Assembly (NCBI GenBank): GCA_902591185.1
Contig: CACIZU010000003.1
Coordinates: forward strand, 1 to 64,000
Direction of reading: 5' to 3'
Length of the DNA: 64,000 nt
From: an uncultured Pelagibacteraceae bacterium
Lineage (GTDB): Bacteria > Pseudomonadota > Alphaproteobacteria > Pelagibacterales > Pelagibacteraceae
Shown: piece after piece, positions 43,363-52,823 of the stretch
Layout: every line of letters begins with the position of its first letter
Position numbering within the stretch: the stretch's first letter is position 1
Notes under the pieces: model-generated
What the model was told of the DNA's origin: nothing
Database searches by the model: none
The model's input: the letters and a program-made list of their open reading frames with translations, nothing else
Made by a program: the position numbers and the translations under genes

Positions 43363-44841
43363 ATGGAAAATTTACTTTTAATGATGGCTCCGTTATTTAG
43401 CTCTAAACTTTTATTGGTTTTATTTTTTGGAACTTTATTTGGTTTGATTTTAGGAGTTTTACCAGGCCTAGGTCCAACAACGGGTGGTGCACTAATTTTA
43501 CCTTTTACAATGACTTTAGATCCACTTTCAGCAATTGTGTTGTTAACTTCAATTTATTGTGCCGGAACTTATGGTGGAGCAATCACAGCAATCTTGATTA
43601 ATACTCCAGGCACTCCTGCAGCAGCAGCTACTTGCTTAGATGGATATCCATTAGCTCAAAAAGGTGAGGCTGGTAGAGCATTAGGAATGGCCACAGTCTC
43701 TAGTACGGTTGGAGGTATTTTTAGTGTGATAATATTAGTTTTTTTTGCACCATTACTTGCAAAACTTGCTTATGAATTTGGACAACCTGAATATTTTGCT
43801 TTAGCTATTTTCGGATTAACTATGTTGGCATCTATAGGAGATGGAAGTCCAATTAAAAATTTAATTGCAGGAGCTTTTGGAATATTAATTTCAACAATTG
43901 GAAAAGATTTCATGACTTCTATAGATAGATTTACCTATGGGATTAATGAATTATCAGAAGGTATAGGTTTTATTCCTGTTGTAGTAGGTTTATTTGCAAT
44001 AAGTGAAATGTTAACTCAATCAACATTACTAAACCAAGTTTTTAAAAGAGTTGCTTTAAAAGCGGTAAAATTACCTTCTTTAAATGATTACAAATTAACA
44101 TGGAAAACAATATTGAGATCATCTGGTATTGGATCTTTTATAGGAGTATTGCCTGCAGAAGGAGGAACTGTAGCATCATTAATAGGTTATTCTGAAGCAA
44201 AAAGATTTTCAAAGAAGCCAGAGGATTTTGGTAAAGGTTCAATTGAAGGAATAGCAGGAGCTGAAGCTGCTAATAATGCTGCAACGGGTGGTGCAATGGT
44301 TCCAACTCTTGCTTTAGGAATTCCAGGAAGTGCTACTACAGCTGTAATATTAACAGGTCTAATTATTCATGGAGTAAGACCTGGGCCCGATTTATTTAGA
44401 GAGCAACCAGAATTTTTATATGGAATTTTTGGCGCAATGTTAATTGCCAATGTCCTCTTTTTTATATTTGGTTTTTTTGGTGCTAAAATTTTTGCCCGTA
44501 TAACTTTAGTACCAAATAAAATTTTGTGGCCAATGATATTTGCAGTTTCTGTTTGTGGAACCTATTCACTAAGTCAATCTATTATTGATGTTTGGATAAT
44601 GCTTTTATTTGGGGTGATTGGTTTTTTTATGCGAAGATATGGTTTTTCAGTAGTTCCAGTGATAATTGGGTTAATCTTAGGAGAATTGGTTGAGGGAACT
44701 CTCAGACAGTCTTTGGTGATATTTGATGGTAATTGGCTGATGTTTTTAACTAGACCTATAGCACTAACATTTTTTATTTTATCTTTAATTGGTTTAGCTT
44801 TTCCATTATTAAGATCAAAAAAAAGAAAAAAGATATTATGA
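43363..44841 (+). CDS. tctA: tripartite tricarboxylate transporter large subunit TctA
   Basis: A 492-aa membrane permease with about 11-12 helices. Family signatures: LGVLPGLGPTTGGALILPFT, YCAGTYGGAITAILINTPGTPAAAATCLDGYPLAQKGE (read as two motifs) and GVLPAEGGTVASLIGYSEAKR with GIAGAEAANNAATGG and TLALGIPGSATTAVIL. With TctC and TctB it makes a secondary carboxylate importer. It overlaps the SDR gene by 4 bp (ATGA), so the SDR may act on the imported substrate. Confidence 0.95.
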   Translation: MENLLLMMAPLFSSKLLLVLFFGTLFGLILGVLPGLGPTTGGALILPFTMTLDPLSAIVLLTSIYCAGTYGGAITAILINTPGTPAAAATCLDGYPLAQKGEAGRALGMATVSSTVGGIFSVIILVFFAPLLAKLAYEFGQPEYFALAIFGLTMLASIGDGSPIKNLIAGAFGILISTIGKDFMTSIDRFTYGINELSEGIGFIPVVVGLFAISEMLTQSTLLNQVFKRVALKAVKLPSLNDYKLTWKTILRSSGIGSFIGVLPAEGGTVASLIGYSEAKRFSKKPEDFGKGSIEGIAGAEAANNAATGGAMVPTLALGIPGSATTAVILTGLIIHGVRPGPDLFREQPEFLYGIFGAMLIANVLFFIFGFFGAKIFARITLVPNKILWPMIFAVSVCGTYSLSQSIIDVWIMLLFGVIGFFMRRYGFSVVPVIIGLILGELVEGTLRQSLVIFDGNWLMFLTRPIALTFFILSLIGLAFPLLRSKKRKKIL

Positions 44842-45587
44842 TTAAATTTGATTTAACTAACAGAGTAGCAATTGTAACTGGTGGCGCTCAAGGTTTTGGT
44901 TTAGCTATTACAGAGAGATTTGTTGAGGCAGGTGCTAAGGTTGTTATTTGGGACATTGATGAAGATGCGGTTAAAAAAGCATTAGAAAAAATAAATTCAA
45001 ATAATCTTAGTTATCAAATTGTAGATGTAAGTAATTTTGAAAATATTAATAAAAATCTAACTGAAACTGAAAACAAACATGGAAAGATAGACATCTTTAT
45101 AAATAATGCTGGTATAGCAGGTATGAATACTACAGTTGCAGAATATCCACTAGATGAATGGAAAAAAGTTATGGATTTAAATTTAAACTCAGTATTTTAT
45201 TGTTGCAAAGCAGTTGTTCCTTTTATGATTAAAAATGATTATGGAAGAATAGTTAATATTGCTTCAATTGCTGGAAAAGAAGGAAATCCTAATGCAAGTG
45301 CCTACAGTACATCAAAAGCAGGTGTGATTGGTCTTACTAAATCACTTGGAAAAGAACTAGCTTTAAAAAATATAGCTGTAAATTGTGTTACTCCAGCAGC
45401 TGCAAAAACAAGGATTTTTGATCAAATGACAGAAGAACATATTAATTATATGTTATCTAAAATACCAAGAAATAAATTTGCTAAAGTAGAAGAATTAGCT
45501 TCTTTAGTTACTTGGTTGTCTAGTGAAGAAAATTCATTCTCTACGGCTGCAGTATTTGATTTAAGTGGTGGAAGAGCTACCTATTAG
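44838..45587 (+). CDS. short-chain dehydrogenase/reductase (FabG-like)
   Basis: A 249-aa classical SDR. Cofactor motif TGGAQGFGLAI, structural motif INNAGIAG, catalytic Ser in VNIASIAGKEG and YxxxK in YSTSKAGVIGL. Asp in VIWDIDEDAV suggests NAD rather than NADP. Such enzymes oxidise sugar alcohols or hydroxyacids. It is translationally coupled to tctA and 2 bp before the ROK gene. Substrate unknown. Confidence 0.9.
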   Translation: MIKFDLTNRVAIVTGGAQGFGLAITERFVEAGAKVVIWDIDEDAVKKALEKINSNNLSYQIVDVSNFENINKNLTETENKHGKIDIFINNAGIAGMNTTVAEYPLDEWKKVMDLNLNSVFYCCKAVVPFMIKNDYGRIVNIASIAGKEGNPNASAYSTSKAGVIGLTKSLGKELALKNIAVNCVTPAAAKTRIFDQMTEEHINYMLSKIPRNKFAKVEELASLVTWLSSEENSFSTAAVFDLSGGRATY

Positions 45588-45589
45588 TT

Positions 45590-46492
45590 ATGCAAATTGG
45601 TATTGATGTAGGTGCAACTAAAATTGAGAGCGTTGTATTAGAAGAAAATGGACAAGAAAAACATAGATCAAGAACAGCATGTCCTAAAGAATACTTATCT
45701 ATTATTAACACTATTAAAGATATCCATCATAAATTAGAAAAAGAATTTCAAAAAGATTTGTCAATTGGTGTTTGTCATCCAGGAATACATTCTCCACAAA
45801 CCGGTTTGGTTAAAAATGCACCTAATTGTTATTGGTTAGAAAAAAAACCTTTTCAAAGTGATCTTCGTAAAGCACTAGGTAAAGAAGTTTTTTGTGAAAA
45901 TGATGCAAATTGTTTTGCTTTATCTGAAGCAATTGATGGATCTGGAAAACATTATAAAATAGTTTATGGAATTATTTTAGGTTCTGGTGCAGGTGGAGGA
46001 CTTGTAATCGACAAACAAATTGTAAGTGGTCCAAATGGAGTTGCAGGTGAGTGGGGTCATAACCAAATTCCATATTTTGCAGCAAAAAAAGAAAACTTTG
46101 ATTCAAACAACGCAAGAGAAGCTGAAATTGAAAGTTTTATATCAGGACTTGGATTGGCAAAAAGATTTAACAAAATTTATGGAAAAAATTTAAAGACTAA
46201 TGAAATATTTGAATTATATAGAAAACATGATTTAGATGCAGAAAGATTTATTGATGAATTTAAATTAAATTTGGCAATGTCGTTATCCGGAATCATAAAT
46301 ATTTTAGATCCTGACGCTTTTATTTTTGGTGGAGGTGTTTCAAATGAAATTGATTTTTTAAGTGAAATTGAATCAATGGTTAAAAAATTTGTTATAGGAA
46401 AAGAATACGATGGTGTATTTTTGAAACCTAAATTTGGTGATGCCAGTGGTGTTAGAGGTGCAGCGAGACTAGGAAGAAGCGCTACATATTAA
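45590..46492 (+). CDS. ROK-family sugar kinase
   Basis: A 300-aa sugar kinase of the ROK family. Phosphate motif IGIDVGATKIESVVL, NDANCFALSEA with the catalytic Asp, and GIILGSGAGGGLVIDKQIV then GVAGEWGHNQI with the sugar-binding Glu and His. The usual zinc motif CxCGxxGCxE after that His is missing; the region reads FDSNNAREAEIESFISG. A terminator lies about 70 bp downstream. It could phosphorylate a hexose such as glucose, fructose or mannose. Confidence 0.88.
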   Translation: MQIGIDVGATKIESVVLEENGQEKHRSRTACPKEYLSIINTIKDIHHKLEKEFQKDLSIGVCHPGIHSPQTGLVKNAPNCYWLEKKPFQSDLRKALGKEVFCENDANCFALSEAIDGSGKHYKIVYGIILGSGAGGGLVIDKQIVSGPNGVAGEWGHNQIPYFAAKKENFDSNNAREAEIESFISGLGLAKRFNKIYGKNLKTNEIFELYRKHDLDAERFIDEFKLNLAMSLSGIINILDPDAFIFGGGVSNEIDFLSEIESMVKKFVIGKEYDGVFLKPKFGDASGVRGAARLGRSATY

Positions 46493-46560
46493 AATACAAT
46501 TAATAGTTGAGTTAAAAAAACTATTTTTAAATTTTTTTTTAATAAATTAGACAAAATTTT

Positions 46561-46600
46561 AAAAAAAAAAATAACAACTTCTAGTTGCTATTTTTTTTTT
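46561..46600. terminator. terminator between ROK kinase and CUT1 transporter
   Basis: CAACT TCT AGTTG forms the stem tip, extended by AAAATA/TATTTT with one A-C mismatch, and flanked by runs of ten A and ten T. The symmetry means it could work on either strand; only plus-strand genes flank it. The rest of the 186-bp spacer (46493-46678) is A/T runs and a strong ribosome site. Confidence 0.75.
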
Positions 46601-46678
46601 AATTATGAATTACTACTCATTCTACCTATAGTCTTTTTTTAAAAAAAATAAGTTAACTTAATAAATAAGAGGAAAGAC

Positions 46679-47935
46679 ATGAAAAAAATAATAATCGCTT
46701 TAATTGCATTAGCGTTTACTTCTACTTCTTCTATTGCAGGACCTAAAATTGAGGTATTGCATTGGTGGACTTCAGGTGGTGAAGCTGCTGCTCTTAAAGT
46801 TTTAAAAGATGATTTTGCTGCTAATGGTGGTGAATGGATGGACATGCCTGTAACAGGTGGTGGTGGAGACGCCGCTAACGTTGCATTAAAAGCAAGAATA
46901 GTTGCTGGTGATCCACCATCTGCTTCTCAAATTAAAGGTCCTACAATTCAAGAGTATGACCAAGAAGGTGTAGTAGCTCCATATAATATAGATTCAATAG
47001 CTCAATCAGAAGGTTGGGATAATTTATTGGATCCAATGATTGCAGCTATCCACAAATGTCAAAACAACAGCGGACCTTATTGTGCTGCTCCAGTAAACAT
47101 TCATAGAATTGACTGGATGTGGGCTAATAAAGCTGTGTTTGATGCGAATGGAATTTCTGTTCCAACTACATGGGATGATTTGAATGCTGCTGCTGACAAG
47201 TTACAAGCTGCTGGAATAATTCCTTTTGCTCACGGCGGACAAGCTTGGCAAGACGCTACAGTATTTGAAGCAGTTGCTATGGGTATTGGTGGAAACAATT
47301 ATTACAAAAATTGTTACGTAAAATTAGATGAAAACTGTCTAAGAAGCGAAACTACAGTAAAAGTTTTTGACCAAATGAGAAAACTACAAGGTTATACAGA
47401 TCCAGGTAGTCCAGGAAGAGACTGGAACGTTGCTACCGGAATGGTTATTGAAGGTAAAGCTGGTTTTCAAATTATGGGTGACTGGGCTAAAGGAGAATTT
47501 ACAGCTGCTGGTAAAGAACCAGGTGTAGATTACTACTGTGCTGCAACTCCATCAAACAATGGTTATTTATATAACGTAGATAGTTTTATTTTTTATAAAT
47601 CTGACGACCCAGACAAGCAAGATGGTCAAAAATTATTGGCTAAACTTATGATGGGTAAAAACTTCCAAAAAGTTTTTAACTTATACAAAGGTTCAATACC
47701 AGCTCGTCTAGACGTATCAATGGATGAATTTGACAATTGTGCAAAGACATCTAATGCAGATATTAAAACTGCAGGTGCAAAAGGTGGATTAGTTCCAAGT
47801 TTTGCTCATGGTATGGCACAAGGTAATACTATGAAAGCTGCTCTACAAGATATAATCACAGAACACTTTAATTCTGATATGTCTTCTGTAGATGCTGCTA
47901 ATGCTTTAGCTGATTCAGTTTTAGCAAATATGTAA
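46679..47935 (+). CDS. CUT1-type sugar ABC transporter binding protein
   Basis: A 418-aa extracellular sugar-binding protein (family 1). Signal peptide to about residue 20 (SSIAGPK). KIEVLHWWTSGGEAAALKVLKDDF, SQIKGPTIQEYDQEG and GIIPFAHGGQAWQDATVFE resemble glucose/mannose-type binding proteins. Cys pairs occur at KCQNNSGPYC and NCYVKLDENC, the kind that form disulfides in the periplasm. A ribosome site GAGGAAAG precedes the ATG and a strong terminator follows. Confidence 0.93.
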   Translation: MKKIIIALIALAFTSTSSIAGPKIEVLHWWTSGGEAAALKVLKDDFAANGGEWMDMPVTGGGGDAANVALKARIVAGDPPSASQIKGPTIQEYDQEGVVAPYNIDSIAQSEGWDNLLDPMIAAIHKCQNNSGPYCAAPVNIHRIDWMWANKAVFDANGISVPTTWDDLNAAADKLQAAGIIPFAHGGQAWQDATVFEAVAMGIGGNNYYKNCYVKLDENCLRSETTVKVFDQMRKLQGYTDPGSPGRDWNVATGMVIEGKAGFQIMGDWAKGEFTAAGKEPGVDYYCAATPSNNGYLYNVDSFIFYKSDDPDKQDGQKLLAKLMMGKNFQKVFNLYKGSIPARLDVSMDEFDNCAKTSNADIKTAGAKGGLVPSFAHGMAQGNTMKAALQDIITEHFNSDMSSVDAANALADSVLANM

Positions 47936-47946
47936 AAAACAAAATC

Positions 47947-47980
47947 AAAAAGGCCACTTTTAATTAAGTGGCCTTTTTTT
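47947..47980 (+). terminator. intrinsic terminator after CUT1 binding protein gene
   Basis: GGCCACTT (47952-47959) pairs with AAGTGGCC (47966-47973), extended by AAAAA/TTTTT and followed by a T run to 47980. It lies between the binding-protein stop (47935) and the permease ATG (48005) on the same strand. Confidence 0.9.
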
Positions 47981-48004
47981 CAAATCAAAATTTATTATAT
48001 TTAA

Positions 48005-48880
48005 ATGTTTAAGTGGTTAGAAAAAAATTTACCTAAAATTGTATTAACGCCAGCAGTTGGGTTAATCAGTTGGTTTGTTTATGGATTTGTTCTTTGGACT
48101 TTTTATATATCTTTTACTAATTCAAAAATTTTACCTAAATATGAATTATGGGGTGTTGGTCAATATGTTAAGTTATGGGCTTCTCGTAAATGGCTAATTT
48201 CAGTAGATAACTTACTTGTATTTACAGCACTTTTTTTAATTTTATGTATTGTAATAGGAATAATTCTTGCAATTTTTCTAGACCAAAAAATAAGAGCAGA
48301 AGGGGTTTTAAGAACCATTTACTTATACCCAATGGCTCTTTCTTTTATTGTTACTGGTACAGCTTGGAAATGGATTTTAAATCCAACTTTAGGTATTCAA
48401 AAAATGTTTATAGATTGGGGTTTTGAGAATTTTACTTTTGATTGGTTGGTTAATAGAGAAATGGCCATATATACCATTGTTATTGCCGGTGTTTGGCAGT
48501 CAGCAGGTTTTGTGATGGCTTTATTTTTAGCTGGATTGAGATCTGTAGAGGATGAAATTGTTAAAGCTGCTAAAATTGATGGAGCTGGTTTATTTACAGT
48601 ATATTGGAAAATCCTAATTCCTATGATGAGACCAGTTTTTTTTACAAGTTTTGTAATATTGGTTCATATTTCAATAAAAAGTTATGATTTAATTGTAGCT
48701 CTTACTCAAGGTGGCCCAGGTATTTCGACAACTATGCCAGCTTTATTTATGACTCAAGCTGCTTTTCACAAAAGTCAAGTTGGTTTATCTGCTGCAAGCG
48801 CAATGATGATGTTTATGGCAGTTGCTGCAGTAATTATACCTTATTTATATTCTGAGTTAAGGAGAGAAAATGCAAGCTAA
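48005..48880 (+). CDS. CUT1 sugar ABC transporter permease (MalF type)
   Basis: A 291-aa permease with six hydrophobic helices. The EAA loop that docks the ATPase reads EDEIVKAAKIDGAGLFTVYWKILIPMM. WFVYGFVLWTFYISFTNS and LTQGGPGISTTMPALFM are typical of the first of two permeases in carbohydrate uptake transporters. Overlaps the second permease by 11 bp. Confidence 0.93.
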   Translation: MFKWLEKNLPKIVLTPAVGLISWFVYGFVLWTFYISFTNSKILPKYELWGVGQYVKLWASRKWLISVDNLLVFTALFLILCIVIGIILAIFLDQKIRAEGVLRTIYLYPMALSFIVTGTAWKWILNPTLGIQKMFIDWGFENFTFDWLVNREMAIYTIVIAGVWQSAGFVMALFLAGLRSVEDEIVKAAKIDGAGLFTVYWKILIPMMRPVFFTSFVILVHISIKSYDLIVALTQGGPGISTTMPALFMTQAAFHKSQVGLSAASAMMMFMAVAAVIIPYLYSELRRENAS

Positions 48881-49775
48881 AACAGTTAACTCAAATTATA
48901 AAAAACTAGAACAAAAGTCTAAATATACAAACATGTTTTTAAGATGGTTTTTGTATTTTGTGTTAATACTTTTTGCATCTTATTTTATATTTCCACTTTA
49001 CGTGATGATTGTAACTTCTCTTAAAACAATGGAAGAAATTCGACAAGGAACATTGCTAACATGGCCTAGTTCTCTAAATTTTGACTCATGGCTAGTTGCT
49101 TGGGGAGGAAGAGGTTATGGCGCAGGAGATACTTTTCTAAGACCTTATTTTTGGAATTCAATTAAAATGGTAGTTCCTGCAGTATTTTTTTCAACCTTTA
49201 TAGGTGCTATGACAGGTTATGTTTTAACTAAATGGAGATTTAAAGGAGATAGTTGGGTTTTTCTATTTTTGTTATTCGGTTGCTTTATACCTTTTCAAGC
49301 AATTTTATTACCAATGGCAAGAACTTTGGGAGCATTAGGTATTTCAAATTCAATTATTGGTTTAGTGGTTGTCCACACTGTTTATGGAATTCCTTTTACT
49401 ACTTTGTTTTTTAGAAATTATTATGTTTCTATTCCAACAGAACTAGTCAAAGCCGCAAGAATAGATGGTGCAGGATTTTTTAAAATATTTTTTAAAATAC
49501 TGCTTCCTATATCTGCGCCAATAATTGTTGTTACTGTAATTTGGCAGTTCACTCAAATATGGAATGATTTTTTATTTGGATCTACTTTTTCATTTGGTGA
49601 AGCTGCACCAATTCAAGTAGCTTTAAACAACATGGTTTTATCAAGTACAAGCGTTAAAGAGTATAATGTTGATATGGCTTCTGCAATAATTGCAGGTATC
49701 CCAACACTTATTGTTTATGTCTTGGCTGGTAAGTATTTTATTAGAGGATTAACATCAGGAGCAGTGAAAGGATAA
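48870..49775 (+). CDS. CUT1 sugar ABC transporter permease (MalG type)
   Basis: A 301-aa six-helix permease. The EAA loop is PTELVKAARIDGAGFFKIFFKILLPIS. IFPLYVMIVTSLKTMEEI and IWNDFLFGSTFSFG are typical of MalG-like subunits. It forms the heterodimeric channel with the preceding permease; the ATPase gene follows after 2 bp. Confidence 0.93.
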   Translation: MQAKTVNSNYKKLEQKSKYTNMFLRWFLYFVLILFASYFIFPLYVMIVTSLKTMEEIRQGTLLTWPSSLNFDSWLVAWGGRGYGAGDTFLRPYFWNSIKMVVPAVFFSTFIGAMTGYVLTKWRFKGDSWVFLFLLFGCFIPFQAILLPMARTLGALGISNSIIGLVVVHTVYGIPFTTLFFRNYYVSIPTELVKAARIDGAGFFKIFFKILLPISAPIIVVTVIWQFTQIWNDFLFGSTFSFGEAAPIQVALNNMVLSSTSVKEYNVDMASAIIAGIPTLIVYVLAGKYFIRGLTSGAVKG

Positions 49776-49777
49776 AA

Positions 49778-50872
49778 ATGAAAACATTAAAAATTGAAGA
49801 GCTTTCAAAAAATTTTGGAACTACAGAGGTGTTAAAAAAAATTAATCTCGAGATTGATGAAGGAAATTTTTTAGTACTTTTAGGGCCTTCTGGTTGCGGA
49901 AAATCAACTTTACTTAATATAATTGCTGGCCTTGAAACTATTAATGAGGGAAACGTTTATATTGATGACTACAATGTAAGCAAAGTAGAGCCTAAAGATA
50001 GGAATATTGCCATGGTTTTTCAATCTTACGCTTTATATCCATCAATGAATGTAAAAGAAAATATGGTTTTTGGTTTAAAACAAGCAAAAATATCAAAAGA
50101 AAAAATTGAAGAACAGCTGACTAAAGTCTCTTCTTTTTTGCAAGTAGACGAACTGTTAAATAGAAAACCTTCTCAATTATCTGGTGGTCAAAGACAGCGA
50201 GTTGCAATTGGTAGAGCTTTAGTTAGAGAACCAAGAATTTTCTTATTTGATGAACCTTTATCAAACTTAGACGCTAAATTGAGAGTTGAAATGAGAAGAG
50301 AAATTAAAAAACTTCACCAAAAATTAAAAACTACTGTTGTGTATGTAACTCATGACCAAACTGAAGCTATGAGTTTAGGAACTAAAATAGCAATAATGAA
50401 TCATGGTGTAATACAACAAAATGATTCACCAGAAAATATTTACAATAAACCTAGCAATACATTTGTTGCTGATTTTATTGGTTCTCCTTCGATGAATTTG
50501 ATTAAAGGTAAATTAAAACAAAGTTCAGATAAAATTTTTTTTACTGCTGAAGGAACAAATTTTGATATTCCAATTAACAATTATGATTTTAACAATACAT
50601 CTCAATTAGATAATAAAGAAGTGTGTTTTGGAATTAGGCCAGAACATATCCATTTTAAAAAATCTAATGAAGATGATTTTGAAGTTAATCTAAGAGCTGA
50701 TTTAAGTGAATATATTGGCCATGAACAAATCATGACTTTTAACTACGCAAATCAAGACCTTTTAGCAAAATTCCCATCAACAATTAAAATAGAGTTAAAC
50801 AAAGAAACAAAATTATATTTTGATTTAACACAAGTTTCATTATTTGATGCTAATTCAGAAGATAGAATTTAA
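49778..50872 (+). CDS. CUT1 sugar ABC transporter ATPase (UgpC/MsmX type)
   Basis: A 364-aa ATPase with N-terminal ABC domain and C-terminal OB-type regulatory domain. Walker A GPSGCGKST, signature LSGGQRQRVAIGRAL, Walker B IFLFDEPLSNLDAKLR, switch His in VYVTHDQTEAM; the regulatory part has VADFIGSPSMNLIKGKL and CFGIRPEHIHF. Members often serve more than one sugar importer. Followed by an SDR gene after 2 bp. Confidence 0.95.
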   Translation: MKTLKIEELSKNFGTTEVLKKINLEIDEGNFLVLLGPSGCGKSTLLNIIAGLETINEGNVYIDDYNVSKVEPKDRNIAMVFQSYALYPSMNVKENMVFGLKQAKISKEKIEEQLTKVSSFLQVDELLNRKPSQLSGGQRQRVAIGRALVREPRIFLFDEPLSNLDAKLRVEMRREIKKLHQKLKTTVVYVTHDQTEAMSLGTKIAIMNHGVIQQNDSPENIYNKPSNTFVADFIGSPSMNLIKGKLKQSSDKIFFTAEGTNFDIPINNYDFNNTSQLDNKEVCFGIRPEHIHFKKSNEDDFEVNLRADLSEYIGHEQIMTFNYANQDLLAKFPSTIKIELNKETKLYFDLTQVSLFDANSEDRI

Positions 50873-50874
50873 TT

Positions 50875-51636
50875 ATGAAAGTAAAATATTCAGATTTAAA
50901 AAATAAAAGAGTTTTTATTTCAGGAGGTGGATCAGGAATTGGCGCAACAATAGTAGAGCATTTTTGTGAACAAAATAGCGAAGTTTATTTTATAGATATT
51001 AATATAAAAGCTTCAAAAAAATTAATAAAGAATATTAAAAAAAAAAAATTGAAAACCCCAAATTTTATTGAATGCAATATTTTAGATGTAAAAAGGTTAC
51101 AAAATATAATTAAAGAAATTATTAATAAGAAGGGGCCTATACATTGTTTAATAAATAGTGCTGCTAATGATGACAGACATACTACAGAACAAGTTGATGA
51201 AAAATATTGGGAAAATAGAATGGATATTAATTTAAAACATTATTTTTTTGCTGCACAAGCTGTGGTTAAAGGAATGAAAAAAATTAAGACAGGATCAATT
51301 GTAAATTTAAGCTCTGTATCATGGATGTTGGGAGAAGGAGATAAAGTAGTTTATGAAACTGCGAAATCAGCAGTAATTGGACTAACCAGATCTTTTGCCC
51401 AAGAGTTTGGGAAATATAATATTAGAACTAATTCAGTAATACCTGGCTCAATAGCTACTGAAAGACAGATCAAACATTGGTTAACACCAAAATATAAAAA
51501 ACTCATTCTAGACAGCCAGGCTTTAAAGCGCCAACTAAAACCTGAAGATGTGGCAAGACTGGTGTTATTTTTATCTTCTGATCAATCATCAGGATGTACA
51601 AAACAAAGTTTTGTAGTTGATGGTGGAATTACTTAA
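50875..51636 (+). CDS. short-chain dehydrogenase/reductase
   Basis: A 253-aa SDR. Cofactor motif SGGGSGIGATIVEHF, Asp in VYFIDINIKAS (NAD preference), Ser in VNLSSVSWMLGEG and YxxxK in YETAKSAVIGLTR. C-terminal SSDQSSGCTKQSFVVDGG is standard. Likely a sugar or sugar-alcohol dehydrogenase acting on the CUT1 substrate, by position. Not a close copy of the SDR at 44838-45587. Confidence 0.9.
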   Translation: MKVKYSDLKNKRVFISGGGSGIGATIVEHFCEQNSEVYFIDINIKASKKLIKNIKKKKLKTPNFIECNILDVKRLQNIIKEIINKKGPIHCLINSAANDDRHTTEQVDEKYWENRMDINLKHYFFAAQAVVKGMKKIKTGSIVNLSSVSWMLGEGDKVVYETAKSAVIGLTRSFAQEFGKYNIRTNSVIPGSIATERQIKHWLTPKYKKLILDSQALKRQLKPEDVARLVLFLSSDQSSGCTKQSFVVDGGIT

Positions 51637-51699
51637 TTTAAGTTCAGTATATTAAATTCAAAAAAAGATATATATCTTACAAGTTTTGAAATCTTATAA

Positions 51700-52746
51700 A
51701 TGAAATTAAAGATAAAAAAAATAAACATTTCAATTGTTGGAACTGGTTTAATGGGTTTACAACATATTAAAGCTATTTTAAAATCTCAAAAAGCAAATTT
51801 ACACTCTATTGTTGATATAAGTAAGAATGCAAAAAACCTTTCTAAAAAATATAAAGTTCCTCTTTACTCAAATGTAGTTGAACTTTTAAAGTCTCAAAAT
51901 TTAGATGCTGTAATTGTAGCTACTCCAAATCAACTTCATGAAAAACACACAGTGAGTTTTTTAAAAAATAAGATACCTGTTTTATTAGAGAAACCTATCT
52001 CTGATAATCTAAAATCTGCAAAAAAAATAATAGATATTTCAAAAAGAAATAAAATACCTCTTTTGATTGGATATCATAGAAGACACAATTCTATCGTTTC
52101 AAAGGTAAAAAATATTATTAGCACAGGTAAACTTGGTAAGATTGTATCTGCAAATGTTTTATGTTGGATTTACAAACATAAAGAATATTACAAAGAAAAA
52201 TGGAGAGTTAGTAAAGGTGGTGGTCCATTAGGTATTAATCTTGTGCATGATATTGATATGATTTGTTATTTGCTCGGTCCTATTAAATATGTTCAAGCAT
52301 TTACAACCAACAAAAATAGAAAATTTAAAATTGAAGATACTGCAACTGTAAGTTTAATATTTAAGTCAGGAGCTTTATGCACTTTAAATATTTCTGACAC
52401 TATTGTTGCTCCCTGGAGTTATGAATTAACAGCAGGTGAAAATCCAGCTTATCCAAGAACCAATCAATCAGCTTATATGATAGGAGGAACAAAAGGATCT
52501 CTTCAATTTCCAAATTTAAAATATTGGTTTTATAAAAAAGAAAGAAGTTGGTGGAATAAAATTCTAGTAAGAAAAGATAAAAACAGGAAAGATGACAATA
52601 CATTGATCAATCAAATAAATCATTTTTCGGATGTGGTTATTAAAAAAACTAAGCCTAAAGTAAACGGTAATGACGGATTGATATCTCTTAAAATTTTTGC
52701 TGCAATTAAAAAAAGCGCAATGTCAGGCAAAAAAGTTAAAATTTAA
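51700..52746 (+). CDS. Gfo/Idh/MocA family oxidoreductase
   Basis: A 348-aa dehydrogenase family member. The dinucleotide motif is ISIVGTGLMGLQHIKAIL; the lysine motif is VLLEKPISD; the active-site region GGGPLGINLVHDIDMICYLLGP has the conserved Asp and His. It is the fourth Gfo/Idh/MocA gene in the island. The 63-bp spacer before it has an AGATATATATCTT palindrome without a T run. Confidence 0.85.
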   Translation: MKLKIKKINISIVGTGLMGLQHIKAILKSQKANLHSIVDISKNAKNLSKKYKVPLYSNVVELLKSQNLDAVIVATPNQLHEKHTVSFLKNKIPVLLEKPISDNLKSAKKIIDISKRNKIPLLIGYHRRHNSIVSKVKNIISTGKLGKIVSANVLCWIYKHKEYYKEKWRVSKGGGPLGINLVHDIDMICYLLGPIKYVQAFTTNKNRKFKIEDTATVSLIFKSGALCTLNISDTIVAPWSYELTAGENPAYPRTNQSAYMIGGTKGSLQFPNLKYWFYKKERSWWNKILVRKDKNRKDDNTLINQINHFSDVVIKKTKPKVNGNDGLISLKIFAAIKKSAMSGKKVKI

Positions 52747-52823
52747 ACATAAGTATTGTTAAATTATCATTAAATTTTTTAATCATACATTGTTTTGACA
52801 TATTTTATTTGTTAACTTTATTT

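Noticed and set aside
51637-51699. palindrome AAGATATATATCTT as terminator
   Set aside because: Very AT-rich stem without a T run; weak as a terminator.
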